NCBI GenBank assembly: GCA_964236465.1
Contig: CAXSBZ010000002.1
Coordinates: forward strand, 105,458-169,457
Reading direction: 5' to 3'
Length of the DNA stretch: 64,000 nt
Origin: Mucilaginibacter_A sp964236465
Lineage (GTDB): Bacteria > Bacteroidota > Bacteroidia > Sphingobacteriales > Sphingobacteriaceae
A program made the translations under genes and the position numbers. This document shows positions 50,743 through 60,259 of this stretch, one piece after another; position 1 is the stretch's first letter; every line of letters begins with the position of its first letter. The notes under the pieces are model-generated. The model searched no databases. It was not told the origin of the DNA and saw only the letters and a program-made list of their open reading frames with translations.

Positions 50743-52077
50743 TTAAGTGTTGAACAGTTCGAAGATAACAACTTTTTTGGTGCCTGAGTTGACTTTATAG
50801 CGGTTGTCCAACCGGAAACCTGCGATCCAAATAATTTCCTGGTTGCCATTTACCAACACCGGAATTCGGGATTTTTGATTCAGCGGCACTTTTTGCTGTA
50901 CCAAAAAATCACTTAATTTTTGTTTGTGGTTCATCCCAAGCGGATAAAAACAATCGCCGGTTTGCCAGTTTCGGAGGATTAATGGGAAGATCAGTTTTTC
51001 GGCATCCACGGAAGTTGCCATTGGATTATTTTTGATAATCAGCGGACTTTCATCGTGCAAAAGTTTCAGCCTAAAATCTTGAAACTGAATATCATTTTGG
51101 TTTTCTTCAATCAGCAATACTTCTTTTACCGGTGTTTTTTTAGGCTGAATAATGATTTCCGTTCGATCTAAAACTAGTTGATGCGAAGGCGATTCAAAAA
51201 CTTTTCCAGGTTGTTTTTCCAGCGAAAGCAGCAAATCATTAACCACTTGTTCGCCGAAATTGAATTCACGCAGCAAGCCAAAAAGTAATAATTGCTGCGG
51301 ATAAAGATTTTTCAGATCCGAAATTTTGATCCGCGTTTCCGATTTTAGGTTGATAAAAACAGTATCACGCAAAATCTTTAAATTGTTCTCCAGCAATTGC
51401 TCCAGCTGCCGGAAACGTTCCAGGTTTTGTTCAAAAGTTTTTTCGAGTTTTGGGTTGAGTTCTTTCAGTTTCGGCACCACTTCCAGCCGGATTTTATTAC
51501 GGGCATATTTGGTGGAAGCGTTGGAACTGTCTTCCACAAAATCCAGGTTTTCTGCGGCACAAATCTGATTTATATTTTCCTTGGATAAAAACAGCATCGG
51601 CCTGACTAATCTTCCGTTTTTGGGCAAAATTCCGTGCATTCCGGCAATTCCGGTGCCCCGCGTCAGGTTCAGCAATACTGTTTCTATGGCATCATTTTGA
51701 TGATGCGCCGTTGCAATTACGTCATAATTTTCTTTGGCACAAATCTTTTCAAACCAATTATAACGTAATTCCCGAGCGGCCATTTGGATCGAAATATGGT
51801 TTTCGGCAGCAAAATCAGCTGTGTTAAATTCTGTTAAAAAAACCGGAACATCTAAAGTTCGCGCTAAATTTGCAGTAAAATTCTGGTCGCGTTGGGCTTC
51901 TGCCCCGCGCAGCTGAAAATTGCAATGCGCCAGAGCAAAATTATAGCCGGAACTTTTAAGCAGGTGCGCCAGTAAAACAGAATCTTTGCCGCCGCTCACA
52001 GCTGCCAACACTGTTTTTTGTGCAGTAAACAACGCATGGCGCGCTATAAATTCCTGAAATTGTGTAACGGGCAGCAT
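50743..52077 (-). CDS. tilS: tRNA(Ile)-lysidine synthase
   Basis: 444 residues. TilS adds lysine to C34 of tRNA-Ile(CAU) so that AUA is read correctly. The PP-loop AAVSGGKDSVLLAHLL lies at residues 25-40, RELRYNWFEKICAKENYDVIATAH at 100-125, and C-terminal TilS_C from about 360 (WQTGDCFYPLGMNHKQKLSD). Three exact 12-mers (51117, 51354 and 51586) and one near copy (51675) fall in its codons, the densest genic cluster in the window. Confidence 0.95.
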   Translation of the reverse strand: MLPVTQFQEFIARHALFTAQKTVLAAVSGGKDSVLLAHLLKSSGYNFALAHCNFQLRGAEAQRDQNFTANLARTLDVPVFLTEFNTADFAAENHISIQMAARELRYNWFEKICAKENYDVIATAHHQNDAIETVLLNLTRGTGIAGMHGILPKNGRLVRPMLFLSKENINQICAAENLDFVEDSSNASTKYARNKIRLEVVPKLKELNPKLEKTFEQNLERFRQLEQLLENNLKILRDTVFINLKSETRIKISDLKNLYPQQLLLFGLLREFNFGEQVVNDLLLSLEKQPGKVFESPSHQLVLDRTEIIIQPKKTPVKEVLLIEENQNDIQFQDFRLKLLHDESPLIIKNNPMATSVDAEKLIFPLILRNWQTGDCFYPLGMNHKQKLSDFLVQQKVPLNQKSRIPVLVNGNQEIIWIAGFRLDNRYKVNSGTKKVVIFELFNT

Positions 52078-52128
52078 CAGGCCAAAATAAATGATTTAAT
52101 TACCCAACCAAAAAATTTAATTTTGTAC

Positions 52129-54234
52129 GTGCATAAATTTTGGATTACGCTTTGTTTCTTGCTGATAACCGTTTGGGTTTCGGCACAAAAAAAACCGACT
52201 AAAGTGCTGCTAATCAACTCCACCCGCGCCATTTATACGAAAGTGAACGGCGTGGATGCCTTGAAAGTTTATAACGGAACTTTTCAGCATGACAACGCTA
52301 CGCTGCAATCAGACAGTGCGTATTTTTATCAGGCAAAAAATGCTTTTGATGCTTTCGGGCATGTGATTATTCATCAGGCGGATACGCTGAATGTGTATTC
52401 GGATTTGCTGAATTACAACGGAAATACACATATCGCTATCCTCACCAACAATGTGCGTTTGGTTGATAAGGATGCTATTTTGACTACCAACCATCTCAAT
52501 TACAATACTTTAACGCGTTATGGAACTTATACAGACGGCGGAAAACTTACCCAAAACGAAAATAACCTGGTGAGCCGCAACGGTTATTATTTTGCGGTTT
52601 CACGCGATGCTTATTTCCGGTACAATGTGGTTTTGACCGGCAAAGATGCCATCGTGAAATCGGATACGATGCGGTATAATTCCAATTCCAAGATCGCTTA
52701 TTTTTACGGGCCGACGCATATTTACCAAAAAACCGATACGCTTTACACCGAAAACGGCACCTACAACACCATCACGCGGCAGGCTTTGGGCACCAAAAAT
52801 AACCGCTATCAGCAGGGTTCAAAAACGATGGTGGGTGATACCTTGTTTTTTGATGACATCGCCGGTTTGGGCCGCGCCAACCATCATATTATTTTTGTGG
52901 ACCGGGAGCAGCGGACAACTTTGTATGGCGATTTGGCCAATTATTATAAAAGCCAGGACCGCGTGGTAGCCACCAAAAATGCTTACGTGGTTTTGGTAAC
53001 TGAGCAGCGCGATTCTGTAAATAAAGATTCATTGAAACATCCGGAAAAATATGCAGTTAAAAAGAAAACAGCAGCCGCAACAACAACTGCATCGGCCAAA
53101 AAAAGTACGGTAAAAACAGCATCACCTGCAAAACCTTTAACCCAAAAACTGGCTGCTGAGAAACCTATTGCGCGTTTGCGCAGAGATACGATGATCGTCC
53201 GCCGGGATTCTACTTATTTGTCCGGCGATACTTTGGATACTTACATCACCACTTTTAAAGCGCACAAAATCCGGCAGGAACGGTTGCGGCTGGCTGGTTT
53301 GGTGGACAGTTCCCTTCGCGGAAAACCTCGCCCCAAACCAAAAATAAAAGGTAAAAACGATTTGGAAGCGCAGCAACTGGATTTGCGAAATTTGAAAGAC
53401 ACAACGTATTTGCACCGTGAGTTTTTTGGGAAAATGATTTTGCCGAAGCCGGAGAAAAAACGTGTGGTAGATACTTTGGCCCTGAAAGTTTTGAAAAAAG
53501 CACAGCAAGATTCTATCCGCAAGGCTTTGGAAAACGATCCGGTTTATGCTTCGCGGAAAGTGACTTTGAGCGATACTTCCCGCATCCGGGTGATCAATGC
53601 CTGGCCGCATGCCAAGATTTTTAAATCGGATTTGCAAGCTGTGGCTGATTCCATCACTTTCAGCAATAGCGATTCATTAGTGCGCTGTTTTGTAAAACCG
53701 ATCATCTGGACACAAGGTTCGCAGCTCACGGCGGATACGATTTTCCTGCAAATGAAAAACCGGAAATTGGATAATATGGATTTGATCCGGCATTCTTTTG
53801 TGGTGAATACGCAGGGCGATTCAACAAATTTCAATCAGGTTTCGGGCAAAAAAATCCGTGGTATTTTCAGCAATAATAAACTGAGCACGCTGTATGTGGA
53901 TGGCAATGCGGAGAGTTTGTATTTTGATTACGAGAAAGAAAAAGCTACCAAAATGAACCATTCGCTGAGCAGTCGGATCCGCATCCAACTGAAAGAAAAC
54001 AAGCCCAGCCGGATCGTTTTTTTGAGTAAAGTGGATGCGCAGCTTTATCCGGTAGAAGGTTTGAAAGATGACCAAAAGATTTTGAAAGGTTTTATCTGGA
54101 AGCCAAAAGACCGGCCGGTTTCTAAAGAAGCAATCATCAGCGGGAGGAAAAATAAGCCGGTAAAAACAGTATCTCCGCAGAAACCAAAACCGGTAATGCC
54201 AGTTGTTAAAGAGAAAAACGACCTGGCCAAATAA
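52129..54234 (+). CDS. OstA/LptA-like protein
   Basis: 701 residues from GTG at 52129 (VHKFWITLCFLLITVWVSAQ, a signal peptide); the frame is open from 52018, but that part overlaps the tilS start and has no signal character. Residues 20-300 are OstA-like repeats (VNGVDALKVYNGTFQHDNATL; YNSNSKIAYFYGPTHIYQKT), the jellyroll strands of LptA/LptD N-domains that carry lipopolysaccharide. The rest is beta-rich with a basic linker. It may be part of LPS export. Exact 12-mers code VKTAS (53111) and VKTVS (54161). Confidence 0.85.
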   Translation: MHKFWITLCFLLITVWVSAQKKPTKVLLINSTRAIYTKVNGVDALKVYNGTFQHDNATLQSDSAYFYQAKNAFDAFGHVIIHQADTLNVYSDLLNYNGNTHIAILTNNVRLVDKDAILTTNHLNYNTLTRYGTYTDGGKLTQNENNLVSRNGYYFAVSRDAYFRYNVVLTGKDAIVKSDTMRYNSNSKIAYFYGPTHIYQKTDTLYTENGTYNTITRQALGTKNNRYQQGSKTMVGDTLFFDDIAGLGRANHHIIFVDREQRTTLYGDLANYYKSQDRVVATKNAYVVLVTEQRDSVNKDSLKHPEKYAVKKKTAAATTTASAKKSTVKTASPAKPLTQKLAAEKPIARLRRDTMIVRRDSTYLSGDTLDTYITTFKAHKIRQERLRLAGLVDSSLRGKPRPKPKIKGKNDLEAQQLDLRNLKDTTYLHREFFGKMILPKPEKKRVVDTLALKVLKKAQQDSIRKALENDPVYASRKVTLSDTSRIRVINAWPHAKIFKSDLQAVADSITFSNSDSLVRCFVKPIIWTQGSQLTADTIFLQMKNRKLDNMDLIRHSFVVNTQGDSTNFNQVSGKKIRGIFSNNKLSTLYVDGNAESLYFDYEKEKATKMNHSLSSRIRIQLKENKPSRIVFLSKVDAQLYPVEGLKDDQKILKGFIWKPKDRPVSKEAIISGRKNKPVKTVSPQKPKPVMPVVKEKNDLAK

Positions 54235-54296
54235 ACGTCAACTCGCTGATTATCAATTTCAATTTTTAGGCAGTAAAAGAAGCATGTAATTTCAGT

Positions 54297-55574
54297 ATGG
54301 ATTTAACAGCAGTCAGGGCATTAAAATACCGTAATTTCCGGTTGTATTTTTCCGGTCAGGCCATTTCCCTGATCGGCACCTGGATGCAGCGGATGGCCGT
54401 GAGCTGGCTGGTTTTCAGGATGACACATTCTGAACTGATGCTTGGTCTGGTGGTTTTTGCCGGGCAAATCCCAATCATGCTTTTATCACCTTATGGCGGT
54501 GCCTTAACGGATCGGCACAGCCGCTATAAAGTATTGCTGTACACGCAGATAGCCTCCATGATCCAGGCCGGGCTATTAGCTGGCGTGGTGCTTTCCGGCC
54601 ATTATAATATTTTAGTAATCATTATTTTAAGTGTGGTTTTGGGGATCATCAACGCATTTGATACACCGGCAAGGCAATCGCTGATGATTTTGCTGATTGA
54701 TGATAAAAAAGATTTGCCCAACGCTATTGCGCTCAACTCGTCTATGGTTACGCTGGCCAGGCTGCTTGGGCCGGTTGCAGCAGGTTTTATTTTGAGCAGT
54801 TTTGGCGAAGGTATTTGTTTTGCGGCCAACTTTTTGAGCTTTATCGCTGTAATAGCTTCTTTGTTGCTGATGAAAATTGCGCCGCAAACCAAGCAAGTCA
54901 TCAAGCAGGATATTTGGCAGGGTTTGCGCGAAGGCTATAGTTATTTGCAGCACCACTCCGGTTTGCGTTCGGTTATTTTACTGATGGCCTGCACCAGTTT
55001 TTTTGTGATGCCGTACACCACTTTGCTGCCGGTGTTTGCTACAGATGTTTTCCATGGCAACGTAACTACTTTTAGCTGGCTAAACGCAGTATCAGGTTTG
55101 GGCGCGCTGGGTGGGGCTATCTATATGACCACTTTAAAACCAGGCCGAAGTTTGCTCAAAGTAATTATTTATTGCAGTGCACAGTTTGCTATCAGCTTGG
55201 TATTTTTTGCGCTTACCAGCAATTTCCCGCTCGCTTTATGCTTTATTATGGCCGCAGAATTTGGGATGCTGTCGCAGATTGCAGCTTCAAATACCTACAT
55301 CCAAACGCATGTGGATGAAAATATGCGTGGCCGTGTAATCAGTTATTATGTGATGGCTTTCCAAGGAATGGCTCCGGTTGGCAGCTTGCTGATCGGTTTT
55401 TTGGCACATTATTTTGGTGCTTCTATCATTGTTTCTGCGGAAGGAGTTGCAGGTGCGATCTCCGTCATCTGCTTTATTCCTTATCTTAAAAAAGCCGGGA
55501 CAGCCACCCGGCGCGAACTTCGTGAAAAACTGCTTACGTCCAATAAAGAATTGAAGCCTGCGGAAAACGCGTAG
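54297..55574 (+). CDS. MFS transporter of the MFS_3 (enterobactin-exporter-like) type
   Basis: 425 residues, twelve predicted helices. ALKYRNFRLYFSGQAISLIG TW at the start and FVMPYTTLLPVFATDVFHGN near 240 match the MFS_3 family (EntS-like). GGALTDRHSRYKVL is the loop 2-3 motif. Substrate unknown. Its last 41 bases overlap the convergent SPL-type gene. A full extended dispersed repeat (54260-54285) stands just before the start. Confidence 0.88.
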   Translation: MDLTAVRALKYRNFRLYFSGQAISLIGTWMQRMAVSWLVFRMTHSELMLGLVVFAGQIPIMLLSPYGGALTDRHSRYKVLLYTQIASMIQAGLLAGVVLSGHYNILVIIILSVVLGIINAFDTPARQSLMILLIDDKKDLPNAIALNSSMVTLARLLGPVAAGFILSSFGEGICFAANFLSFIAVIASLLLMKIAPQTKQVIKQDIWQGLREGYSYLQHHSGLRSVILLMACTSFFVMPYTTLLPVFATDVFHGNVTTFSWLNAVSGLGALGGAIYMTTLKPGRSLLKVIIYCSAQFAISLVFFALTSNFPLALCFIMAAEFGMLSQIAASNTYIQTHVDENMRGRVISYYVMAFQGMAPVGSLLIGFLAHYFGASIIVSAEGVAGAISVICFIPYLKKAGTATRRELREKLLTSNKELKPAENA

Positions 55575-56634
55575 CAATTTGCTGTTCGAAAAAGCTTTTC
55601 AAAGCTTTCATCATGTCTTTTTGATAAACATATTTTGTGCCGCCAAATTTATTGGTTTTGGTAGCGCGAGAAGCTTCGTCCATTTCCAAGCTGGTATTCG
55701 GATACCATTCCATCAAAACATCTTTAGAACCAGGCGTAAAGCGGTGGCTGATCAGTTCAAACGTCAAATCACAATTAAAATCCAGGCTTGCAGAAAGCTG
55801 TTCAAACAAAGCAGTATAATGCTGTTCCCAATCCGGTATTGGCATAATTGGTGCCAGCACAATCCCGATCGGATAGTTGCCGCCACCCAACTCTTTTGGC
55901 TGAGCTAATTTGCGCAAAGCTTTGATTCGGGCCGGAACAGAAGCCGTGCCGCCTTCCAATCGTTTGGCTACAGGTTCTGCATTTAAGCTAAGCCGGAAAC
56001 GTGTGTGACCATTGTGCGGAATATCAAGCAACGGTTGAATTGCATCGAATTTGGTAACAAAACGTAGGAAACTATTTTCTCTTTCACCAAAAAACTTAAT
56101 TGTTTTTTCCAATCCGCCGGTCAGATGTTCTAAGCTTAAAGGATCAGTATAGCAACTGGCTTCAAAGGTTGTAGGTTGATTTAAGCGTTCAAACCGATGT
56201 AAACTATTCAAAATAGCAGGCAGATTGGCAAAAACCCGGATGGCAGGCGGGCCGGACAAACTGCCGGCCAGATAACAATACTGGCAATGTGCCGGGCAAC
56301 CTTCGGCTAAATGAAACTGCCAGTCGGCAGAAGGCGGGATTGGCCGCAAATTAAAGGCACTTGGCGGCGCATTTACAATAGCCAACGTATTTTTGGCAAT
56401 TTTGTAGGTCTCGCGTTCGGTTGCACCACGCAAACCTGTGATGCGATTATTCTTCATGATTTCTACCGATAAACCTTGACTCGTGATTCGCTCATAAAGC
56501 TCTTGCCCGTAAGGTTCTTTCAGCGCATCCGGCGTGATGACAACACGTTTCGGCATCCATAACTTATATGGTTTGTAATCACTTTCCGGTAGGATTGCTT
56601 CTTTTATCTCCTCAAAAGTTTCGCTTGTTTCCAT
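55534..56634 (-). CDS. Spore-photoproduct-lyase-like radical SAM protein
   Basis: 366 residues. LAEGCPAHCQYCYLAGSL near residue 110 is the CxxxCxxC radical-SAM cluster site, and the surrounding sequence matches SplB-type proteins (PPSADWQFHLAEGC, FRLSLNAEPVAKRLEGGTA). Classic SplB repairs spore photoproduct in DNA; Bacteroidota do not make spores, so the role is either repair of other UV lesions or something different. The C-terminal end overlaps the MFS gene. Confidence 0.85.
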   Translation of the reverse strand: METSETFEEIKEAILPESDYKPYKLWMPKRVVITPDALKEPYGQELYERITSQGLSVEIMKNNRITGLRGATERETYKIAKNTLAIVNAPPSAFNLRPIPPSADWQFHLAEGCPAHCQYCYLAGSLSGPPAIRVFANLPAILNSLHRFERLNQPTTFEASCYTDPLSLEHLTGGLEKTIKFFGERENSFLRFVTKFDAIQPLLDIPHNGHTRFRLSLNAEPVAKRLEGGTASVPARIKALRKLAQPKELGGGNYPIGIVLAPIMPIPDWEQHYTALFEQLSASLDFNCDLTFELISHRFTPGSKDVLMEWYPNTSLEMDEASRATKTNKFGGTKYVYQKDMMKALKSFFEQQIATRFPQASILYWT

Positions 56635-56740
56635 GATTAAAAATACAGAAAGCTACTGATTTTACAGCTAAAAAAAGCTAAGATGACGTTGGCTTAACAT
56701 ATCAAAACCATACTTTAAAAACAACTAAAAGCACCAGTTT

Positions 56741-57217
56741 TTATAGGATAAAAGAAGCACCTTGCAAAGCGATCAGATCTTCCACAGCGCCAATCGTTGG
56801 ATCGTTTACAGTAGAACTTGCTACGGCTTTTTTGCGCAAGTAATACGTGCCATAACTTGAAGCAACGGCAACCGTTCCGCCCAAAATAGCACCACCAATA
56901 GCACTGCCGTTCCTGGATCTGTAGATTGCCGCACCTGCAAGGGCACCACTTACTGCGCGGCCAATTAAACTGGCCGTTACAATTCGCGGAGGTGTTTCGG
57001 GTGCTTTATCACCTGCCATTTCTGCAAGTGTTAATACTTTCAGGCCGATAGCAACGTACTTTTTCTGCAAAAACCCGAATGGAAAACCATATAACAATGG
57101 CAATGGTGCTTTGGATAAATATCCGCTTAAAGCAGAAAGTGGTGCAATGGCACGCATACCGGCTACAATAGCCAGGCCGGTAGTGGGCCAAAAGCGGTTT
57201 AGTGATTTGGTTGACAT
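56741..57217 (-). CDS. DUF4126 membrane protein
   Basis: 158 residues with about four hydrophobic segments and the DUF4126 pattern (GLAIVAGMRAIAPLSALSGY; RIVTASLIGRAVSGALAGAAIY; GGAILGGTVAVASSYGTYYLR). Role unknown. It starts 35 bases after the response regulator on the same strand, so both are likely co-transcribed. A one-mismatch 12-mer (56749-56760) overlaps its last codons. Confidence 0.85.
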   Translation of the reverse strand: MSTKSLNRFWPTTGLAIVAGMRAIAPLSALSGYLSKAPLPLLYGFPFGFLQKKYVAIGLKVLTLAEMAGDKAPETPPRIVTASLIGRAVSGALAGAAIYRSRNGSAIGGAILGGTVAVASSYGTYYLRKKAVASSTVNDPTIGAVEDLIALQGASFIL

Positions 57218-57252
57218 TATGGGGATTGGTTTTGGTTTAGTTTAAAAGGATT

Positions 57253-57615
57253 TTAATTTGTTATAACCTGATTGACAATATTTTCAAGCTCTTCCAAATC
57301 AAAAGGTTTGGCCAGAAAAGAATCGGCACCAGCTTGTTGCGCCAATGTTTTAATATCATTATTAGCCGAAAAATAGATGACCGGAATATGCTTTAAATTT
57401 GATCGTTGTTTGATTGCCTGCGTGGCTACAATGCCACCTGAATCCGGGATCCAGTTGTCCATTAAAATCACTTCCGGCATAATGCTTTCCACTTTTTCTA
57501 TAATGTTGTTGCAATTTGAAAACGTGCTAACTTGCCAGCCTTGTTCTTCTAAAATATAAGTACAGATAGCCAGAATATCTTCATCATCATCAAAAATCAG
57601 GACTTTTTTAGTCAT
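57253..57615 (-). CDS. Single-domain response regulator (CheY-like)
   Basis: 120 residues, receiver only. KVLIFDDDEDILAICTYILE gives the acidic pocket, VILMDNWIPDSGGI the phospho-Asp, YFSANND the Ser/Thr switch and LAKPFDLEEL the Lys. No output domain, so it must act on a partner; the only kinase in the window is the hybrid one at 30 kb. It leads the DUF4126 gene. Confidence 0.9.
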   Translation of the reverse strand: MTKKVLIFDDDEDILAICTYILEEQGWQVSTFSNCNNIIEKVESIMPEVILMDNWIPDSGGIVATQAIKQRSNLKHIPVIYFSANNDIKTLAQQAGADSFLAKPFDLEELENIVNQVITN

Positions 57616-58008
57616 TTTATCGTGTGTCTTTTATCAGCATTAAAAAATTTATGGTTAATTTTTGATGCCGATACGTTTGCTGCTTCAAGCCTGCGTTTGT
57701 CTATTGTGTCAAGCTGCATAGATTCAGTTTTTTGATTTCAATAAATTTGAAAGACTTAAGTTTTTGAACAGCTCATTTTTAAAAATGTTTAGCCAACTTT
57801 TGTAGAAATCAGATAGAAAAGTAAGTGGACAGATGCTTCTTTTATCAACTAAAAATGCGTGCCGGCTTCTGTTTTCCCAATCCCCAAGTATTATTTATCT
57901 TTGCAAATTATAGAAGCATCTGCCTGATTTTACTGTGCCCCTGTTGCTTCTTTCACAACAAAAATTAACCCGAGACTGATTGCTGAACCGTAGCATCAGC
58001 AATTAAAT
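57616..58008. other. Intergenic region upstream of prfC
   Basis: No gene seen. It holds a partial repeat (57621-57645), an exact dispersed 12-mer with leader (57833-57844) and two weaker forms near 57911 and 57948. TATCTTTG at 57896-57903 fits -7 for prfC; no TTG is seen at the expected place. Confidence 0.5.
57896..57903 (+). promoter_or_regulatory. -7 element candidate for prfC
   Basis: TATCTTTG matches TAnnTTTG exactly, 105 bases before the start codon. The -33 TTG is not clear. Confidence 0.4.
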
Positions 58009-59595
58009 ATGGATTATCCCGAAATTGAAAAACGAAAAACCTTTGCCATTATCAGCCACCCCGATGCCGGAAAAACAACATTAACCGAAAAATTTTTACT
58101 TTTTGGCGGCGCAATTAACACCGCCGGGACCATCAAACGAAACAAAGCCAGCCAAAGCAATACTTCGGATTTTATGGAGATCGAGAAGCAGCGCGGCATT
58201 TCGGTTGCTACGTCGGTGATGGGTTTTGAATACAAAAACAAGCGCATCAACATCCTGGATACGCCTGGCCATAAGGATTTTGCCGAAGATACTTACCGCA
58301 CGCTTTCCGCTGTGGATAGTGTGATTTTGGTGGTGGATAGTGTAAAAGGTGTAGAAGAGCAAACCGAAAAGCTGATGGGCGTTTGCCGGATGCGCAACAC
58401 GCCGGTAATTATTTTTATCAATAAAATGGACCGCGAAGGCAAGGATGCTTTTGATTTGCTGGACGAGATTGAGAAGAAACTGAGCCTGAGTTTGTGCCCG
58501 CTTTCCTGGCCCATCGGTCAGGGTTATACGTTTAAAGGCGTTTACAATATTTATGAAAAGCAGCTGAATTTGTTTCAGCCCGATAAATCCAAAGTAACAA
58601 AACCGATTATTCAGGCTGAAAATTTGGATGATGAAACATTAACAGAATTTCTTCAACCCAAGGAAATAAGCGGATTAAAAGACGATCTGGAATTGATTAA
58701 CGGCGTTTACGGCAAGTTGGACGAAGAACTTTATTTAGACGGATTGTTGGCACCGGTATTTTTTGGCAGCGCGGTCAACAATTTTGGAATTCGCGAATTG
58801 TTGGATACGTTCATCAATATCGCACCCAGCCCGAAAAGCCGCGAAGCGATAGAACGTGAAGTTTTGGCAACGGAGAAGCCATTTTCGGGTTTTGTGTTTA
58901 AAATCCATGCCAACTTGGACCCCAACCACCGCGACCGAATTGCTTTTTTAAGGATTTGTTCCGGGAAGTTTGAGCGGAACAAATTTTACTATCATACAAG
59001 ATTGGGCAAGAAACTTAAATTTTCCAACCCGATGGATTTTATGGCCAATGAAAAAAGCCTGGTAGAAGAAGCATGGCCGGGCGATGTAGTTGGTTTGTAT
59101 GATAGTGGAAACTTTAAAATCGGCGATACGCTGACGGAAGGCGAAAAGCTACAGTTTAAAGGCATCCCAAGTTTTTCGCCAGAGATTTTTAAGGAAGTGG
59201 AAAATGCCGACCCTATGAAAACCAAGCAGTTGGAAAAAGGCATCCAGCAACTGACCGAAGAAGGCGTGGCGCAATTGTTTACGCAGCAGCCCGGCAACCG
59301 CAAAATTGTAGGCACCGTTGGCGAGCTTCAGTTTGAGGTGATCAGCTTCCGGTTGGAGCACGAGTATGGCGCGAAATGCCATTTCCGTCCGCTTACTTTT
59401 AAACGTTCCAGTTGGCTCACTTCTACCGATAAAAAGAAAATGGAAGAGATTATGTACCGCAAACAACACCAAATTGGCACGGACAAAGACGGCAATACGG
59501 TTTTTTTGGCGGATAACGATTACATGATCAATCTCGCCAAACGCGATTTTCCGGAGATTGAGTTTCATACCACTTCGGAGTTTACTAAAAATTAG
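58009..59595 (+). CDS. prfC: Peptide chain release factor 3
   Basis: 528 residues, usual length. RF3 is a GTPase that recycles RF1/RF2 from the ribosome. SHPDAGKTTLTEKFLLFGGA (G1), QRGISVATSVMGF (G2), DTPGHKDFAEDTYRTL (G3) and INKMDREGKD (G4) are all present, and the C-terminal domains are complete. Its last 193 bases have a diverged copy at 63808-64000, and the last 60 bases another at 61681-61740, both beyond foreign-looking segments. The dispersed 12-mer (59600-59611) follows the stop. Confidence 0.97.
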   Translation: MDYPEIEKRKTFAIISHPDAGKTTLTEKFLLFGGAINTAGTIKRNKASQSNTSDFMEIEKQRGISVATSVMGFEYKNKRINILDTPGHKDFAEDTYRTLSAVDSVILVVDSVKGVEEQTEKLMGVCRMRNTPVIIFINKMDREGKDAFDLLDEIEKKLSLSLCPLSWPIGQGYTFKGVYNIYEKQLNLFQPDKSKVTKPIIQAENLDDETLTEFLQPKEISGLKDDLELINGVYGKLDEELYLDGLLAPVFFGSAVNNFGIRELLDTFINIAPSPKSREAIEREVLATEKPFSGFVFKIHANLDPNHRDRIAFLRICSGKFERNKFYYHTRLGKKLKFSNPMDFMANEKSLVEEAWPGDVVGLYDSGNFKIGDTLTEGEKLQFKGIPSFSPEIFKEVENADPMKTKQLEKGIQQLTEEGVAQLFTQQPGNRKIVGTVGELQFEVISFRLEHEYGAKCHFRPLTFKRSSWLTSTDKKKMEEIMYRKQHQIGTDKDGNTVFLADNDYMINLAKRDFPEIEFHTTSEFTKN

Positions 59596-59612
59596 GTGGT
59601 AAAAGAAGTATG
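59537..59612 (+). repeat. prfC 3'-end direct repeat, copy 1 (in the intact gene)
   Basis: The segment from CCAAACGCGATTTTCCGG through ACTAAAAATTAGG and the 12-mer GGTAAAAGAAGTATG is repeated at 61681-61756. The 193-base parent (59404-59596) is repeated at 63808-64000 without gaps. Differences are mainly at third codon positions, so the copies come from related but separate prfC genes. Confidence 0.9.
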
Positions 59613-59632
59613 AGAGGGTTTTGTTGGGTTTT

Positions 59633-59683
59633 AAGGATTGGAAATCCTTAGCTCAGAGGACGGGATTACAAATCCCGACCAGT
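59633..59683. repeat. REP-like palindrome pair, unit 1
   Basis: AAGGATTGGAAATCCTT (59633-59649) and CGGGATTACAAATCCCG (59661-59677) joined by TAGCTCAGAGGA and followed by ACCAGTAG. Typical of repetitive extragenic palindromes moved by RAYT transposases in this phylum; no such transposase gene is in the window. Confidence 0.8.
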
Positions 59684-59803
59684 AGAGTCCTGACCGTAAA
59701 TTGGATGGCTATGCATTGGATGGCATTTTCTGTGTTCTTTCTCAAAAGAATTATTAACAAAACAAAAGTTTAAACAACTTCAGTGACAAAAGCAGTTACA
59801 GGT

Positions 59804-60259
59804 CTACTTTAGCTTCACGTATTTCTCAATAATCACCCGGTCGATAGCTGTACCTTCAACTTTTTCAATTCCTTTTTGCACCAATGTATCTTTGTTCAGG
59901 GTAATTGTGAAGCTGAATTTTTTATGTTCCCATTTTGTGTCTGTGTAATAATCCAGGTATTCCGTGTATTGGTTTCCTGTTAAAGTGTAGCGGCCTCCTC
60001 CGGCATCAAAATGATTGGAAGAATCTTTTTCGGCCTGCACATCATGCCTCAAAAAGGCAAAATGCGTACCGTTGATAATTTTTATCATCCGCTGGTTTTT
60101 AGTATAATCAATCGTTGTGCTTACACCTTTTGCAAGAGTAGTGCCGGATACCAGTTGCCATGTTCCGACCAGCCGGGTTTCCGTAGAAGTTGCACTTTTT
60201 GGTTTGCAGGATACCCAAATCAGAGCTGCTAAAAACAGCAATATATAGCTAAATTTCAT
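59804..60259 (-). CDS. Lipocalin-like lipoprotein
   Basis: 151 residues. MKFSYILLFLAALIWVSCKP is a lipoprotein signal (Cys18). ETRLVGTWQLVSGTTLAKG followed by alternating beta strands (FAFLRHDVQAEKDSS, GGGRYTLTGNQYTEYLDYY, KKFSFTITLNKDTLVQKGI) is the pattern of small lipocalin-like 'DUF4488/lipocalin-like' lipoproteins. The ligand is unknown. Lies in the first insert behind prfC. Confidence 0.7.
   Translation of the reverse strand: MKFSYILLFLAALIWVSCKPKSATSTETRLVGTWQLVSGTTLAKGVSTTIDYTKNQRMIKIINGTHFAFLRHDVQAEKDSSNHFDAGGGRYTLTGNQYTEYLDYYTDTKWEHKKFSFTITLNKDTLVQKGIEKVEGTAIDRVIIEKYVKLK

Noticed and set aside
52018..52128. Upstream extension of the OstA-like protein
   Set aside because: It overlaps the antisense start of tilS and has no signal peptide; GTG at 52129 starts a proper one.
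59063..59074. TAGAAGAAGCAT in prfC as a repeat copy
   Set aside because: One mismatch at a conserved Val-Glu-Glu-Ala stretch of RF3; explained by protein sequence.
59600..59611. The 12-mer as an integrase att core at prfC
   Set aside because: It occurs at more than 50 places with no insertion next to most of them, so it cannot by itself define an attachment site.
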